From: Candidatus Gastranaerophilales bacterium
Lineage (GTDB): Bacteria > Cyanobacteriota > Vampirovibrionia > Gastranaerophilales > Gastranaerophilaceae
Direction of reading: 5' to 3'
NCBI GenBank assembly: GCA_910587245.1
Contig: CAJULX010000040.1
Coordinates: 1 to 13,623, forward strand
Length of the DNA: 13,623 nt
In this document: one piece after another, positions 7,040 through 13,623 of the stretch
Numbering within the stretch: the stretch's first letter is position 1
Layout of the letters: each line of letters begins with the position of its first letter
The notes under the pieces: generated by a model
The model's database searches: none
The model's input: only the letters and a program-made list of their open reading frames with translations
Told to the model about the DNA's origin: nothing
Translations under genes and position numbers: made by a program

Positions 7040-7089
7040 AATTTTCAGTGTAAGTAAAAGTTAGTGAAATATTTTAGGAGATTTTTCAA

Positions 7090-7980
7090 ATGAAAACTTC
7101 AAACAAAGCGGTTAGAACAAGTTCGGTTTTTAGTTCAGATTTAAAATCAGATTCTTCTTTGAATTTTTATGTTAAAAGAATAACAAAATTTCCCGTATTA
7201 AATGCGGAAGACGAAAAAGAACTTGCAAGATTGTCATCCCTCGGGCATGAAGATGCTAAAAAAAGACTAATTCAAGCCAATTTGAGACTTGTTGTTAATA
7301 TTGCAAGAAAATCAATCCATGTAAGCTCCCTTTCCATGTTCGATTTAATTCAGGAAGGAAATCTCGGGCTTATTGCGGCTGTTGATAAATTCAGATGGGA
7401 TTTGGGGTATAAATTTTCAACCTATGCCACCTGGTGGATTAAACAGGCAATGTTTAAAGCAATCTCGGAACAGTCTCACTGCATGAAAATCCCTGTTTAT
7501 ATTCAAGAAACCTTATCAAAATATAAAAAGGTAAAACACTCCCTTGAACAAAAATATAATTGCGCCGTAAAACCCTCCGTTGTAGCAAATAAAATGGGAA
7601 TATCCGAAGAAAAAATAGATACATTCTTAGGTGCTTATACAAAAGCACTTTCGCTTGAAGCAAGTATGGATGCAAATGATGACAGCCAGATGTCGTTATC
7701 CGAAATTATTGAAGATGTCAAACAGAATGTTGAAAAAACAATTGAATACGAAGATTTAAAACACGATATAAAAATTGCGCTTGACACCTTAAAGGCAAAA
7801 GAAAAAGAAGTGATAACACTCCGTTTCGGTCTTTCAAACGGAAGCAGAAAAACGCTTGAAGAAATAGGAAATATGTACGGTGTTACAAAAGAATGTATAA
7901 GACAAATGGAAAAGCGCGCCATTAATAAAATCCGCACAACATCTTTAACGCGCGAATTATTGGCTTGCTATATGATTTAA
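7090..7980 (+). CDS. Group-2-type sigma-70 RNA polymerase sigma factor
   Basis: Directs RNA polymerase to promoters. The 296 residues contain region 1.2 (about 24-56, NFYVKRITKFPVLNAEDEK) and region 2 (about 57-126) with DLIQEGNLGLI and the -10 melting segment YKFSTYATWWIKQAM (107-121). Region 3 follows (about 134-210, beginning KIPVYIQETL), then region 4 (about 224-284) with LRFGLSNG and the -35 recognition helix-turn-helix TLEEIGNMYGVTKECIRQMEKRA. The acidic region 1.1 of a full primary sigma is missing, which fits a non-essential group 2 (RpoD-like) sigma. The usual VTRERVRQIE helix is altered to VTKECIRQME. AGGAG lies 9 bases before the ATG. No anti-sigma gene is adjacent. Its stop overlaps the bioC stop on the other strand by 4 bases. 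Confidence 0.92.
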   Translation: MKTSNKAVRTSSVFSSDLKSDSSLNFYVKRITKFPVLNAEDEKELARLSSLGHEDAKKRLIQANLRLVVNIARKSIHVSSLSMFDLIQEGNLGLIAAVDKFRWDLGYKFSTYATWWIKQAMFKAISEQSHCMKIPVYIQETLSKYKKVKHSLEQKYNCAVKPSVVANKMGISEEKIDTFLGAYTKALSLEASMDANDDSQMSLSEIIEDVKQNVEKTIEYEDLKHDIKIALDTLKAKEKEVITLRFGLSNGSRKTLEEIGNMYGVTKECIRQMEKRAINKIRTTSLTRELLACYMI

Positions 7981-8681
7981 TCGGGTTTTTTACAAATAAA
8001 ATACAGAGGATGATAAGTTAACGATACACCGTTATTATCGGAAAAACTGTTTAAATATTTTTCTTTAAAAATTTCATATTTATGTTTTGTCCAGAGATGA
8101 TTAGCGTTTGCACCCACACCGGTTAATTTTATATGTTCTAAAATATTTCGCACATCATTAAAATACAGGGTTTCAAGTTCTTCTTCAAAATAAAGGATTT
8201 TAAACCCTGCTTTTTCTATATAAGGGGTTAAATCCGTATAATCAAGAGAAAAGCCGGTTATATCCTTAATCTGATTAAAGTTTTCAGCTCCGAATGTTGT
8301 AAAAGCTAAAATTCCGCCTTCATTAATGCTGTTGAAGAGTTTATTAAAAAGCCCTTCTTTATCTTTAACCCATTGAAAAACTGCATTTGAAATAATTAAA
8401 TCAAATTTTTCTTTTATATTAATTTCAAGAATATCGCCTCTGTAATATTTAACGGGTGTTATCCCTGTGTAATTTTCGGTTAAATCGTTTAAAAAAAGCT
8501 TCTCGCATTTTAGCTTTTCAAGAGCGATATCCGACAAAAGCCCTGTGCCTGCGCCTATTTCAAAAACATTTTCAAAACCTGCACCGCATTTTTGCACGGT
8601 TTCTTTTATAAGCTTTTTTGCCATTTTTCCCTGTACTACGGCATTTTCTCTGTATGTATCTTTTGCCTTAACAAAATTCAT
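7977..8681 (-). CDS. bioC: Malonyl-ACP O-methyltransferase BioC
   Basis: Methylates the free carboxyl of malonyl-ACP with S-adenosylmethionine, so that fatty-acid synthesis can extend it to pimeloyl-ACP methyl ester, the first committed step of biotin synthesis. The N-terminal signature with Y10, A14 and Q17 (DTYRENAVVQGKMAKKL) is typical of BioC. SAM motif I is EIGAGTG (41-47). Further hallmarks are RGDILE (81-86), NAVFQWV (99-105), GGILAFTTFG (122-131) and HIKLTGVGAN (183-192). The length of 234 is slightly short for the family. It starts 8 bases after bioG, so the pair is one transcription unit. Its stop overlaps the convergent sigma gene, and I see no terminator of its own. Confidence 0.93.
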   Translation of the reverse strand: MNFVKAKDTYRENAVVQGKMAKKLIKETVQKCGAGFENVFEIGAGTGLLSDIALEKLKCEKLFLNDLTENYTGITPVKYYRGDILEINIKEKFDLIISNAVFQWVKDKEGLFNKLFNSINEGGILAFTTFGAENFNQIKDITGFSLDYTDLTPYIEKAGFKILYFEEELETLYFNDVRNILEHIKLTGVGANANHLWTKHKYEIFKEKYLNSFSDNNGVSLTYHPLYFICKKPD

Positions 8682-8689
8682 AAAAATTT

Positions 8690-9364
8690 TCAGGCCTCCA
8701 GTATATTATCAAAATTTTCAAATTCAAAAAACGGGAAATGTCCCGTATTTAAAATAACACTGTGTGTATTTTTCCAATCTCTTGAATTAACGAAATTTTC
8801 CTGTGCTCTAAAGGGAAAAATTTTATCGTTTTTTGTCATAATATATGTTTCAAATTCAAATTCATCCGCATCATCAGCAGACATAACGGAATATTTTTTA
8901 ATATTTATAAGTTCATCCCTTAAATTATCAAGAGTTCTTTCGGCCTGTTTTATTTCCCCGCCCGCACCGCCTGACAGCATATTTTCCCTGAACCTTGCCA
9001 TAGTATCCACACTCAGCGCATTCAGCATAATATTAAATACTTTAGGGTTTATGCCGAATTTTTCATGCACAGGATAATAAGTGCCTGAAATTGCAATACT
9101 TTTATTAATTTCAGGAAGCGCACACGCCTTATATGCTTCATTTGCAGCCCAAACACCGTATGAATAAGCGATTAAATTAATTTCCGAATACGGTGAAAAA
9201 TCAAAATATCTTAATTCTTCAAAATCAAGGTTTGAATAATCATTTATAAAAAGAATATCCGATGTTTTTGTGTCAAATTCTTCAAAACAGTTGTAATCCG
9301 TGTAAAATCCGCCAAAAAATATTAAAAGCTTTGTTCTATCATGGTTTATATGATGAAATTGCAT
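8690..9364 (-). CDS. bioG: Pimeloyl-ACP methyl ester esterase BioG (DUF452 family)
   Basis: Removes the methyl group that BioC added, releasing pimeloyl-ACP for BioF and stopping further chain elongation; it is one of several unrelated replacements for E. coli BioH. The alpha/beta hydrolase is seen in LLIFFGGFYTD (13-23), the nucleophile elbow AYSYGVW (66-72, Ser68), the acid region KNDKIFP (178-184, Asp180) and the catalytic His in GHFPF (208-212, His209). The IFFGGF start and GHFPF ending are typical of DUF452. AGGA stands 8 bases before the ATG, and an extended -10 promoter lies upstream. Neighbouring bioC confirms the pathway. No bioF, bioA, bioD or bioB is within the window. Confidence 0.92.
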   Translation of the reverse strand: MQFHHINHDRTKLLIFFGGFYTDYNCFEEFDTKTSDILFINDYSNLDFEELRYFDFSPYSEINLIAYSYGVWAANEAYKACALPEINKSIAISGTYYPVHEKFGINPKVFNIMLNALSVDTMARFRENMLSGGAGGEIKQAERTLDNLRDELINIKKYSVMSADDADEFEFETYIMTKNDKIFPFRAQENFVNSRDWKNTHSVILNTGHFPFFEFENFDNILEA

Positions 9365-9397
9365 TTAAAATTTCCTTTTTTGATTTATTTTGAAATT

Positions 9398-9426
9398 ATT
9401 ATACCAGAAAGGCGCGCCCATAAGAA
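9398..9426 (-). promoter_or_regulatory. Probable promoter of bioG-bioC
   Basis: The minus strand has TGGTATAAT (complement of 9406-9398), a consensus -10 with a TGn extension, about 33 bases before the bioG ATG. A weak TTCTTA (9426-9421) lies 17 bases upstream. An 8-base palindrome GGCGCGCC (9411-9418) lies inside the spacer and is conspicuous in such AT-rich DNA. No BirA-type operator is evident. Confidence 0.5.
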
Positions 9427-9451
9427 TTAAAGAATAAAATCAATGTTGTAG

Positions 9452-9457
9452 TATAAT
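9452..9457 (+). promoter_or_regulatory. Probable -10 box for the TPR-dus-GIY operon
   Basis: A perfect TATAAT, with no good -35 at 17 bases. Transcription would start near 9464. This falls on or after an in-frame ATG at 9462 and so favours the ATG at 9486 as the real start of the TPR gene. It lies back-to-back with the bioG promoter. Confidence 0.45.
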
Positions 9458-9485
9458 TGGTATGGACTTTAAAATGAGGTTTTAT

Positions 9486-11621
9486 ATGAAAAAAAGATAT
9501 ATGGTTCTTGCTCTGGCTCTTATGATTTTAAGCGCACAGGCAGGGTACTGCGATACGCCCGGGGATATGAAAGAAAGATATACAATTTATTATAATAACG
9601 GTGTGGCATTTTATAAAGAAAAACAGTATACAAATGCGATAAAAGAATTTAAAAAAGTTTTAAGATATGCTCCCTATGATAACAATGTTAAAAATGCGCT
9701 TTATACGGCATATATTTCAAGGGGTGAATATTTTTTAAACACTGAAAAACAGCCTAAAAAAGCCATAAATGATTTTAAATCGGCATTATTTTATATGAAA
9801 TACTGGAATGATAACAATTCCGATGTTGATAAAGCTGAACTTTCAAAAACGGAAACCAATTTAGCTTCGCTTACAAAAAAATATGAAAATTTAAACACCG
9901 ATTCAAAATTTCAAAATGCCGGAAATTTAAGAGCACAGCAGGAAATTGCCGCTGCGGGATACGATTTGAATACATTAAAGGGCTCAAAATACGGCTATAA
10001 TGCTCTTGTATCCTTGTATGATATTTATAAAAGCCTAAATAACCAGAAAATGGCGCTTGAAAATATAAGAGAAGCTGTAAAGCTAAAACCTGAAGACGGT
10101 GCGGTGCATTATAAATATGCTCTTCTTCTGGATGATATCGGAAATGCCGATGCTGCCGTTGAAGAATATACACGTGCATTTACAAACGGAAACAATGAAA
10201 CGCTTGAATCATTAAAAAAATTATGGCAGGCAAGGTTTGCTAAAAACCCGAAAGATGCTGAAGCCTTGATTAATCTTGGCGCAATTTATCAAAAACAGAA
10301 ACAGTATGATTTAGCAAAGGCACAGTATCTTAAAGCACAGGATTTAAACCCGAATAATCCTGTTATTTTAACAAATATAGCATCGCTCTATCTTGAACAA
10401 AATAACTACAACGGCGCTATTGATATCTATAATATGATGATTCAAAAAAATCCGAAAGATATCAAGCCCCTGTTTTACAAAGCGGAAGCCTATAAAAAAC
10501 TGGGGGATAATAAAGCCGCAATGGCAGAATACAAAAAGATTTTAAAGGCGGAACCCAAAAATGAAGAGGCGCAAAATGCCATAAATTCAATGATTGTAAA
10601 TCTCAAAGGGGATGAACTTGTTACGTATTTAAAAGAAGATGCAATTTCAAACCCGCTTGATTATGATAAACAGTTTAATTTAGCCTACGAATTGCATAAA
10701 AATAAAAACTACACAGAGGCTATAAGCTATTATAAAAAAGCAATTGCAATTAATCCGAAAATGCCTGAGCCGTATATTAATATTGCTCAAATATACAGGC
10801 TGCAGAATGATACCGTAAAAGCGGATGCTGCAATATCCCATGGGTTATCAAATCTGCCTGATAACAAAGAGCTTTTATCCATGAAAAATGATATTCAAAC
10901 GGAAGCTGCGGGTAATTTATACAATAGTGCCGCAAAATATTTTAATTCAGGCGACTATAAAACCGCACTTGATAACTATTTAAAAATAAAATTACAAACA
11001 CCGGAGGTATTGTATTCGATAGCTTCCTGCTATTTTGAACTCGGGGAAAACGAAAAGGCGATTGAATACTTTAAACGCGTTCTTGAAAAAAATCCAAATG
11101 ATACAAAGGCAATGTATTTTGTGGCAAATTCTTACGTTAATTTGCAAAATACAAATGAAGCGGTAAGTTATTTAAATAAAATTTTGGCGCTTGAACCTGA
11201 AAATAATGATGCAAAAACCGCACTTAACAGTTTAAAACAGGGGGCGGAAGGTAAAGACCTTGATATGGCAATAAGTTTTTATGAGAAAAAACAGTATCAA
11301 GAAAGCCTTTCTTTACTGGATAAAATTCTTGCACAAAATCCGAAAAACGCCTATGCTCATTATTACAAAGGGGTAATTCTGGAGGAAACTAAAAATCCTG
11401 ACGGCGCTATTGAAGAATATAAAAAGGGCATAGCTGCCGATAATCAGTTTTCTCTATGCTATTATATGCTTGCCGTAGCGTATGATAATAAAGAAGAATA
11501 CGGTGAGGCTGTTTCATATTATGAAAAATATCTTACACTGAAACAGGGCGTGGATGATGATTACAGCAAATATGTAAATTCAAGATTAAAGGAGCTTAAA
11601 GACTACCTTGGACAAAAATAA
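9486..11621 (+). CDS. Exported protein with about 14 tetratricopeptide repeats
   Basis: No named family recognised. The preferred start (711 residues) has GAGG 6 bases upstream and begins with a Sec signal MKKRYMVLALALMILSAQA, with likely cleavage after Ala19; Cys22 is preceded by GY, so this is not a lipobox. The mature chain is almost all TPR helices from about 33 to 690, with the usual W/Y-x2-L-G/A-x2-Y and NPxN/PKN signatures, for example LGAIYQKQKQYDLAKAQYLK, LAYELHKNKNYTEAISYYKK and IASCYFELGENEKAIEYFKR. There is no transmembrane helix or enzyme domain after the signal, so it is probably a periplasmic or outer-membrane-associated protein-binding scaffold. The frame extends upstream to 9462 (8 more residues). 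The dus gene begins inside its last codons. Confidence 0.9.
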   Translation: MKKRYMVLALALMILSAQAGYCDTPGDMKERYTIYYNNGVAFYKEKQYTNAIKEFKKVLRYAPYDNNVKNALYTAYISRGEYFLNTEKQPKKAINDFKSALFYMKYWNDNNSDVDKAELSKTETNLASLTKKYENLNTDSKFQNAGNLRAQQEIAAAGYDLNTLKGSKYGYNALVSLYDIYKSLNNQKMALENIREAVKLKPEDGAVHYKYALLLDDIGNADAAVEEYTRAFTNGNNETLESLKKLWQARFAKNPKDAEALINLGAIYQKQKQYDLAKAQYLKAQDLNPNNPVILTNIASLYLEQNNYNGAIDIYNMMIQKNPKDIKPLFYKAEAYKKLGDNKAAMAEYKKILKAEPKNEEAQNAINSMIVNLKGDELVTYLKEDAISNPLDYDKQFNLAYELHKNKNYTEAISYYKKAIAINPKMPEPYINIAQIYRLQNDTVKADAAISHGLSNLPDNKELLSMKNDIQTEAAGNLYNSAAKYFNSGDYKTALDNYLKIKLQTPEVLYSIASCYFELGENEKAIEYFKRVLEKNPNDTKAMYFVANSYVNLQNTNEAVSYLNKILALEPENNDAKTALNSLKQGAEGKDLDMAISFYEKKQYQESLSLLDKILAQNPKNAYAHYYKGVILEETKNPDGAIEEYKKGIAADNQFSLCYYMLAVAYDNKEEYGEAVSYYEKYLTLKQGVDDDYSKYVNSRLKELKDYLGQK

Positions 11622-12576
11622 GAAGACTTTGGATATTAAAAATATTAAGGTAATTCAGGCGCCTTTAGCAGGGATTTCAGATATTGTATACAGAAATCTT
11701 ATAAGGCGCTATGGCGGGAAATGTCTTCTGTCAACCGAAATGCTCTCATCCGAGGCCCTAAAAAATGTTCCGAACCCTAAAATTGCTGATTTTAAAGAGG
11801 AAGAATATCCTTTATCTTTTCAAATTGTAGGACATAAGCCTGATTTAATGGTTAATGCGGCAAAACTTCTTGAAAACCGCGCAAGCGTTATAGATATAAA
11901 CTGCGGGTGTCCCGTAAATAAAGTTGTAAAATCAACGGACGGGTCAGGTTTAATGCGAAAACCGCAATTGGCTTATGAAATAGCATCTGCCGTTAAAGAA
12001 AGCATAAATATTCCTTTGAGTGTGAAATTCAGGCTCGGATGGGATAAAACAAACAAAAATTTTATAGAATTCGGGCAATTAATGCAAAAGGCAGGAGCGG
12101 ATTTCGTAACGCTCCATGGAAGGTGCAGAAGCGATTTGTACTCCGGAAATTCGGATTGGAAAGCGATAGGGTGCCTAAAAAAAGAACTTGATATTCCTGT
12201 TTTTGCAAACGGTGATATAAAAAGTGTTGAAGATGTAATTAGGTGCCTTGAAGTATCAAATGCGGACGGGGTTTCAATCGGCAGAGGCATAATGGGTGAT
12301 TTTACCCTTCCCTGCAGAATTGAGCATTATTTTAATACAGGTGAAATTATTAAAGAGCCTTCTTTGGATGAGAAAATCAAAATGCTTATTGAACACATTA
12401 AAGAAGAAGTTGAGCTGCGCGGAGAAATTAACGGAATTAAGTTTATGAGGAAGTTTTACGGATTTTATATTTCATCCGTAAAAAATGCTTCAAAATACAG
12501 GCAGGTTTTAGTAACGCTTGAAACATACAAGGAAGTGGAAAAGGCGCTGGATGACATACTTTGTTTACATGCTTGA
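11608..12576 (+). CDS. dus: tRNA-dihydrouridine synthase, DusB-like
   Basis: FMN enzyme that reduces uridine to dihydrouridine in the tRNA D-loop using NADPH. The TIM barrel opens with IQAPLAGISDIVYRN (16-30). The catalytic Cys lies in NCGCPVNKVV (98-107, Cys101). SVKFRLGWD (138-146), LHGR (169-172), and the FMN phosphate-binding loops NGDI (201-204) and GVSIGRGIMG (221-230) are all present. The C-terminal helical domain covers about 235-322. The frame has no early ATG. The TTG at 11608 overlaps the TPR stop by 14 bases and has AAAGGAG 13 bases upstream; a second TTG at 11629 would give MDIKNIKVIQAPLAG, closer to typical Dus N-termini, so the start is uncertain by seven residues. It is translationally linked to the TPR gene. 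Confidence 0.93.
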   Translation: MDKNKKTLDIKNIKVIQAPLAGISDIVYRNLIRRYGGKCLLSTEMLSSEALKNVPNPKIADFKEEEYPLSFQIVGHKPDLMVNAAKLLENRASVIDINCGCPVNKVVKSTDGSGLMRKPQLAYEIASAVKESINIPLSVKFRLGWDKTNKNFIEFGQLMQKAGADFVTLHGRCRSDLYSGNSDWKAIGCLKKELDIPVFANGDIKSVEDVIRCLEVSNADGVSIGRGIMGDFTLPCRIEHYFNTGEIIKEPSLDEKIKMLIEHIKEEVELRGEINGIKFMRKFYGFYISSVKNASKYRQVLVTLETYKEVEKALDDILCLHA

Positions 12577-12832
12577 AACCTGTAAAGGAACAATATACAC
12601 AGGAATTACAACTGATGTTCTAAGGCGCTTCAAGGAGCATACCGAAGGTATTTCAAAACACGGTGCAAAATATACAAACGCAAACAAGCCCGTTAAAATT
12701 CTCTATACCAAAGAGTACGAAACAAAATCCGAAGCAATGAAGGAAGAATACAGAATTAAGCACCTTTCCCGTGCTAAAAAGCTTGAGATGATCGGTGCCT
12801 TAAAAAGCACTACCTTAAAGGGTGATTTATAA
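12551..12832 (+). CDS. Small GIY-YIG domain protein (UPF0213-type)
   Basis: A 93-residue single-domain GIY-YIG nuclease-fold protein of the kind widespread in bacteria, mostly of unproved function and sometimes linked to DNA repair or nucleic-acid processing. The first strands FVYML (4-8) and YTGIT (16-20) are the degenerate GIY and YIG motifs. LRRFKEH (24-30) carries the conserved Arg and His, AKYT (39-42) matches the UPF0213 core, and Glu66 (MKEEYRIKHLSR) is the likely metal ligand. The frame is open back to 12518, but the ATG at 12551 has AAGG 6 bases upstream and matches the usual family start. It overlaps the dus stop by 26 bases and is the last gene of the operon. Confidence 0.88.
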   Translation: MTYFVYMLETCKGTIYTGITTDVLRRFKEHTEGISKHGAKYTNANKPVKILYTKEYETKSEAMKEEYRIKHLSRAKKLEMIGALKSTTLKGDL

Positions 12833-12919
12833 AAAAGATTTTGAGAATATTATATTTTTAAAAAGGAATAAAAAAAAGGGAGTTTTACAAAACCCCCATT
12901 TCCCCATTAAAATCTTTTT
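12832..12919. repeat. 11-bp inverted repeat enclosing the cobO terminator
   Basis: AAAAAGATTTT (12832-12842) and AAAATCTTTTT (12909-12919) are perfect inverted copies 66 bases apart, with the strong hairpin at 12878-12897 nested between them. On the plus strand the right arm ends in five T, so the nested structure may also stop the TPR-dus-GIY operon, whose stop codon touches the left arm. Confidence 0.5.
12870..12897 (-). terminator. Rho-independent terminator downstream of cobO
   Basis: On the minus strand GGGGGTTTT (12897-12889) pairs with AAAACTCCC (12886-12878), with one G-U pair and a tight loop. Eight T follow (12877-12870). It lies 106 bases past the cobO stop and is oriented for it. 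Confidence 0.85.
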
Positions 12920-12950
12920 CATTACTTCAATTCAATAGAATCATTCTAGC

Positions 12951-12987
12951 ATAAACATTTTTGAGGAGCAAATGTTTATTTCCCTCA
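12951..12987. other. Perfect 10-bp hairpin with possible pseudoknot
   Basis: ATAAACATTT (12951-12960) and AAATGTTTAT (12970-12979) form a perfect stem around a 9-base loop. The loop bases TGAGG (12962-12966) can pair with CCTCA just outside (12983-12987). No T-tract follows, so it is not a standard terminator. Immediately to the left is a 6-1-6 palindrome TAGAATcATTCTA (12936-12948). It lies in the 3' untranslated part of cobO, and its role is unknown. Confidence 0.4.
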
Positions 12988-13003
12988 CTCTAACTCCGTA
13001 TTA

Positions 13004-13537
13004 TTAATATTCAATACCTCTTCTTGCCATAACACCTATATCAAAATAGTGTTTTACAGGCTGCATTTCGGTTACAAGATGAGCCATTGCAATTAATTCC
13101 TGATTTGCCCTTCTGCCCGTTAATACAATTTCAAGGCTTCTGGGTTTATTTAAAAGCGCATTTTTAACATCCTGAACTTTTATCATGCCTAAATCTATGC
13201 AGACATTGATTTCATCCAGAATTATAAGACCGTATTTGCCGCTTGCAATGGCATTCTTGGCAAATTCCCAGCCTTTTTTGGATTCTTTGTAATCATCCAT
13301 ATTCAAATTGTGAGAATAGCAGACTCTATCCAGCCCGAACTGTACCACTTCAAGGTTATCGGCAAAACGTCCGGATGAAGCTATTTCACCGTATGTTGTA
13401 CCCTTATCGCCCTTTGCAAATTGAATAATTAAAACTTTCCAGCCATGTCCCAAAGCTCTTAAAGCCAAGCCGAGACTTGCAGTAGTTTTTCCTTTACCAT
13501 CACCCGTATAAATCTGAATGTATCCGTTTTCTAACAC
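13004..13537 (-). CDS. cobO: Corrinoid (cob(I)alamin) adenosyltransferase, CobO/BtuR type
   Basis: Transfers the 5'-deoxyadenosyl group of ATP to cob(I)alamin or cobinamide to make the adenosylated coenzyme, acting in B12 synthesis or salvage. The 177 residues match the shorter family members. YTGDGKGKTTASLGLALRA (10-28) is the variant P-loop. GLIILDEIN (103-111) is the Walker B region, followed by VLTGRRA (138-144) and the C-terminal signature EMQPVKHYF to ARRGIEY (157-177). The start is GTG at 13537, with GGAGG four bases upstream. Only 86 bases of upstream DNA are visible, so a cobalamin riboswitch cannot be judged. No other B12 gene is in the window. Confidence 0.95.
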   Translation of the reverse strand: MLENGYIQIYTGDGKGKTTASLGLALRALGHGWKVLIIQFAKGDKGTTYGEIASSGRFADNLEVVQFGLDRVCYSHNLNMDDYKESKKGWEFAKNAIASGKYGLIILDEINVCIDLGMIKVQDVKNALLNKPRSLEIVLTGRRANQELIAMAHLVTEMQPVKHYFDIGVMARRGIEY

Positions 13538-13623
13538 GTTTCCTCCGATTAACGAACAACCTAAATCGGATATTTAAATTGTTCATCTAACACTTTTAAT
13601 GATAAACTAAAAGGTCAACTTAA

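Larger units (their letters stand above)
6499..7075. other. Long non-coding intergenic region before the sigma gene
   Basis: This very AT-rich stretch has no convincing ORF longer than about 17 codons on either strand. It holds recurring TATCT(C)TTTT motifs (6583, 6599, 6865, 6884, 6909), a near-direct repeat TTTACAAATGTTTACAAAA (6681-6699) and several hairpins near the sigma gene. A weak plus-strand promoter candidate is TTTACA (6691) with TTATAT (6714) at 17-base spacing. I recognise no Rfam-type RNA (tmRNA, RNase P, 6S, SRP) from sequence alone. Confidence 0.6.

Noticed and set aside
239..7980. An RseP / anti-sigma / sigma regulated-proteolysis circuit
   Set aside because: The single-pass protein at 3451-4155 has the opposite topology to classical RseP substrates and no anti-sigma domain, and the sigma factor is a group-2 type some 5 kb from rseP, not an ECF sigma.
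9462..9485. Upstream ATG that would lengthen the TPR protein by 8 residues
   Set aside because: It sits 5 bases after a TATAAT box, at or before the likely transcription start, and has no ribosome-binding site; the ATG at 9486 has GAGG and begins a clean signal peptide.
12518..12550. 11-residue N-terminal extension of the GIY-YIG protein
   Set aside because: It lies within the dus coding sequence, is basic and unlike the family start; the ATG at 12551 has AAGG at good spacing and gives the usual N-terminus.
13538..13623. Cobalamin riboswitch upstream of cobO
   Set aside because: Only 86 bases are available, and they show no B12-box-like element; cobalamin riboswitches are about 200 bases long, so presence or absence cannot be decided here.
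1..13623. CRISPR array, tRNA/rRNA genes, insertion sequences or defence genes
   Set aside because: No regularly spaced repeats, cloverleaf sequences, transposase motifs or recognisable defence domains were seen on reading both strands.

Overview
The window is AT-rich bacterial DNA with dense coding, short intergenic gaps and Gram-negative-type envelope genes. The best guess for the source is a gut-type member of the Candidatus Gastranaerophilales (Melainabacteria/Vampirovibrionia), the non-photosynthetic relatives of cyanobacteria. This rests on the low GC, on the mix of genes, and on the 504-residue protein at 4833-6347, whose N-terminus (MSLGLNVNNY, then NVSFKA) resembles a leader style I associate with that group. 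It is an inference from pattern memory, with no marker gene behind it.

Left part (1-6347), almost all on the minus strand. A 99-base plus-strand tail of a glycine-rich surface-type protein ends at a strong terminator. A second terminator faces it and closes a leftward two-gene unit: an unrecognised 554-residue disordered/coiled-coil protein, then the site-2 protease RseP, whose PDZ region carries a long LysM-like insertion. Upstream lie a secreted single-pass membrane protein with an AMIN-like domain, lumazine synthase (ribH), and a 504-residue membrane-anchored repeat protein.

Centre (6348-7089). About 740 bases hold no convincing gene but contain unexplained structure: a strong leftward terminator with no gene in front of it, clusters of a TATCT(C)TTTT motif, and hairpins plus a possible 16-codon leader ORF just before a group-2-type sigma-70 factor (7090-7980). 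The sigma gene runs tail-to-tail into bioC with a 4-base overlap.

Right part. bioG-bioC (minus strand) encode the late-acting esterase and the early methyltransferase that disguise and release the pimeloyl chain in biotin synthesis. From a shared 120-base promoter region a rightward operon departs: a periplasmic protein of about 14 TPR units, a DusB-like tRNA dihydrouridine synthase and a small GIY-YIG protein, with each gene overlapping the next. The window closes with a minus-strand corrinoid adenosyltransferase (cobO) and its terminator.

Most identifiable genes are housekeeping: cofactor synthesis (riboflavin, biotin, B12), tRNA modification, transcription and membrane proteolysis. The less explained material is the three unrecognised envelope-type proteins, the modified RseP, and the non-coding stretch before the sigma gene. 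I found no CRISPR array, rRNA, tRNA, insertion sequence or defence operon.
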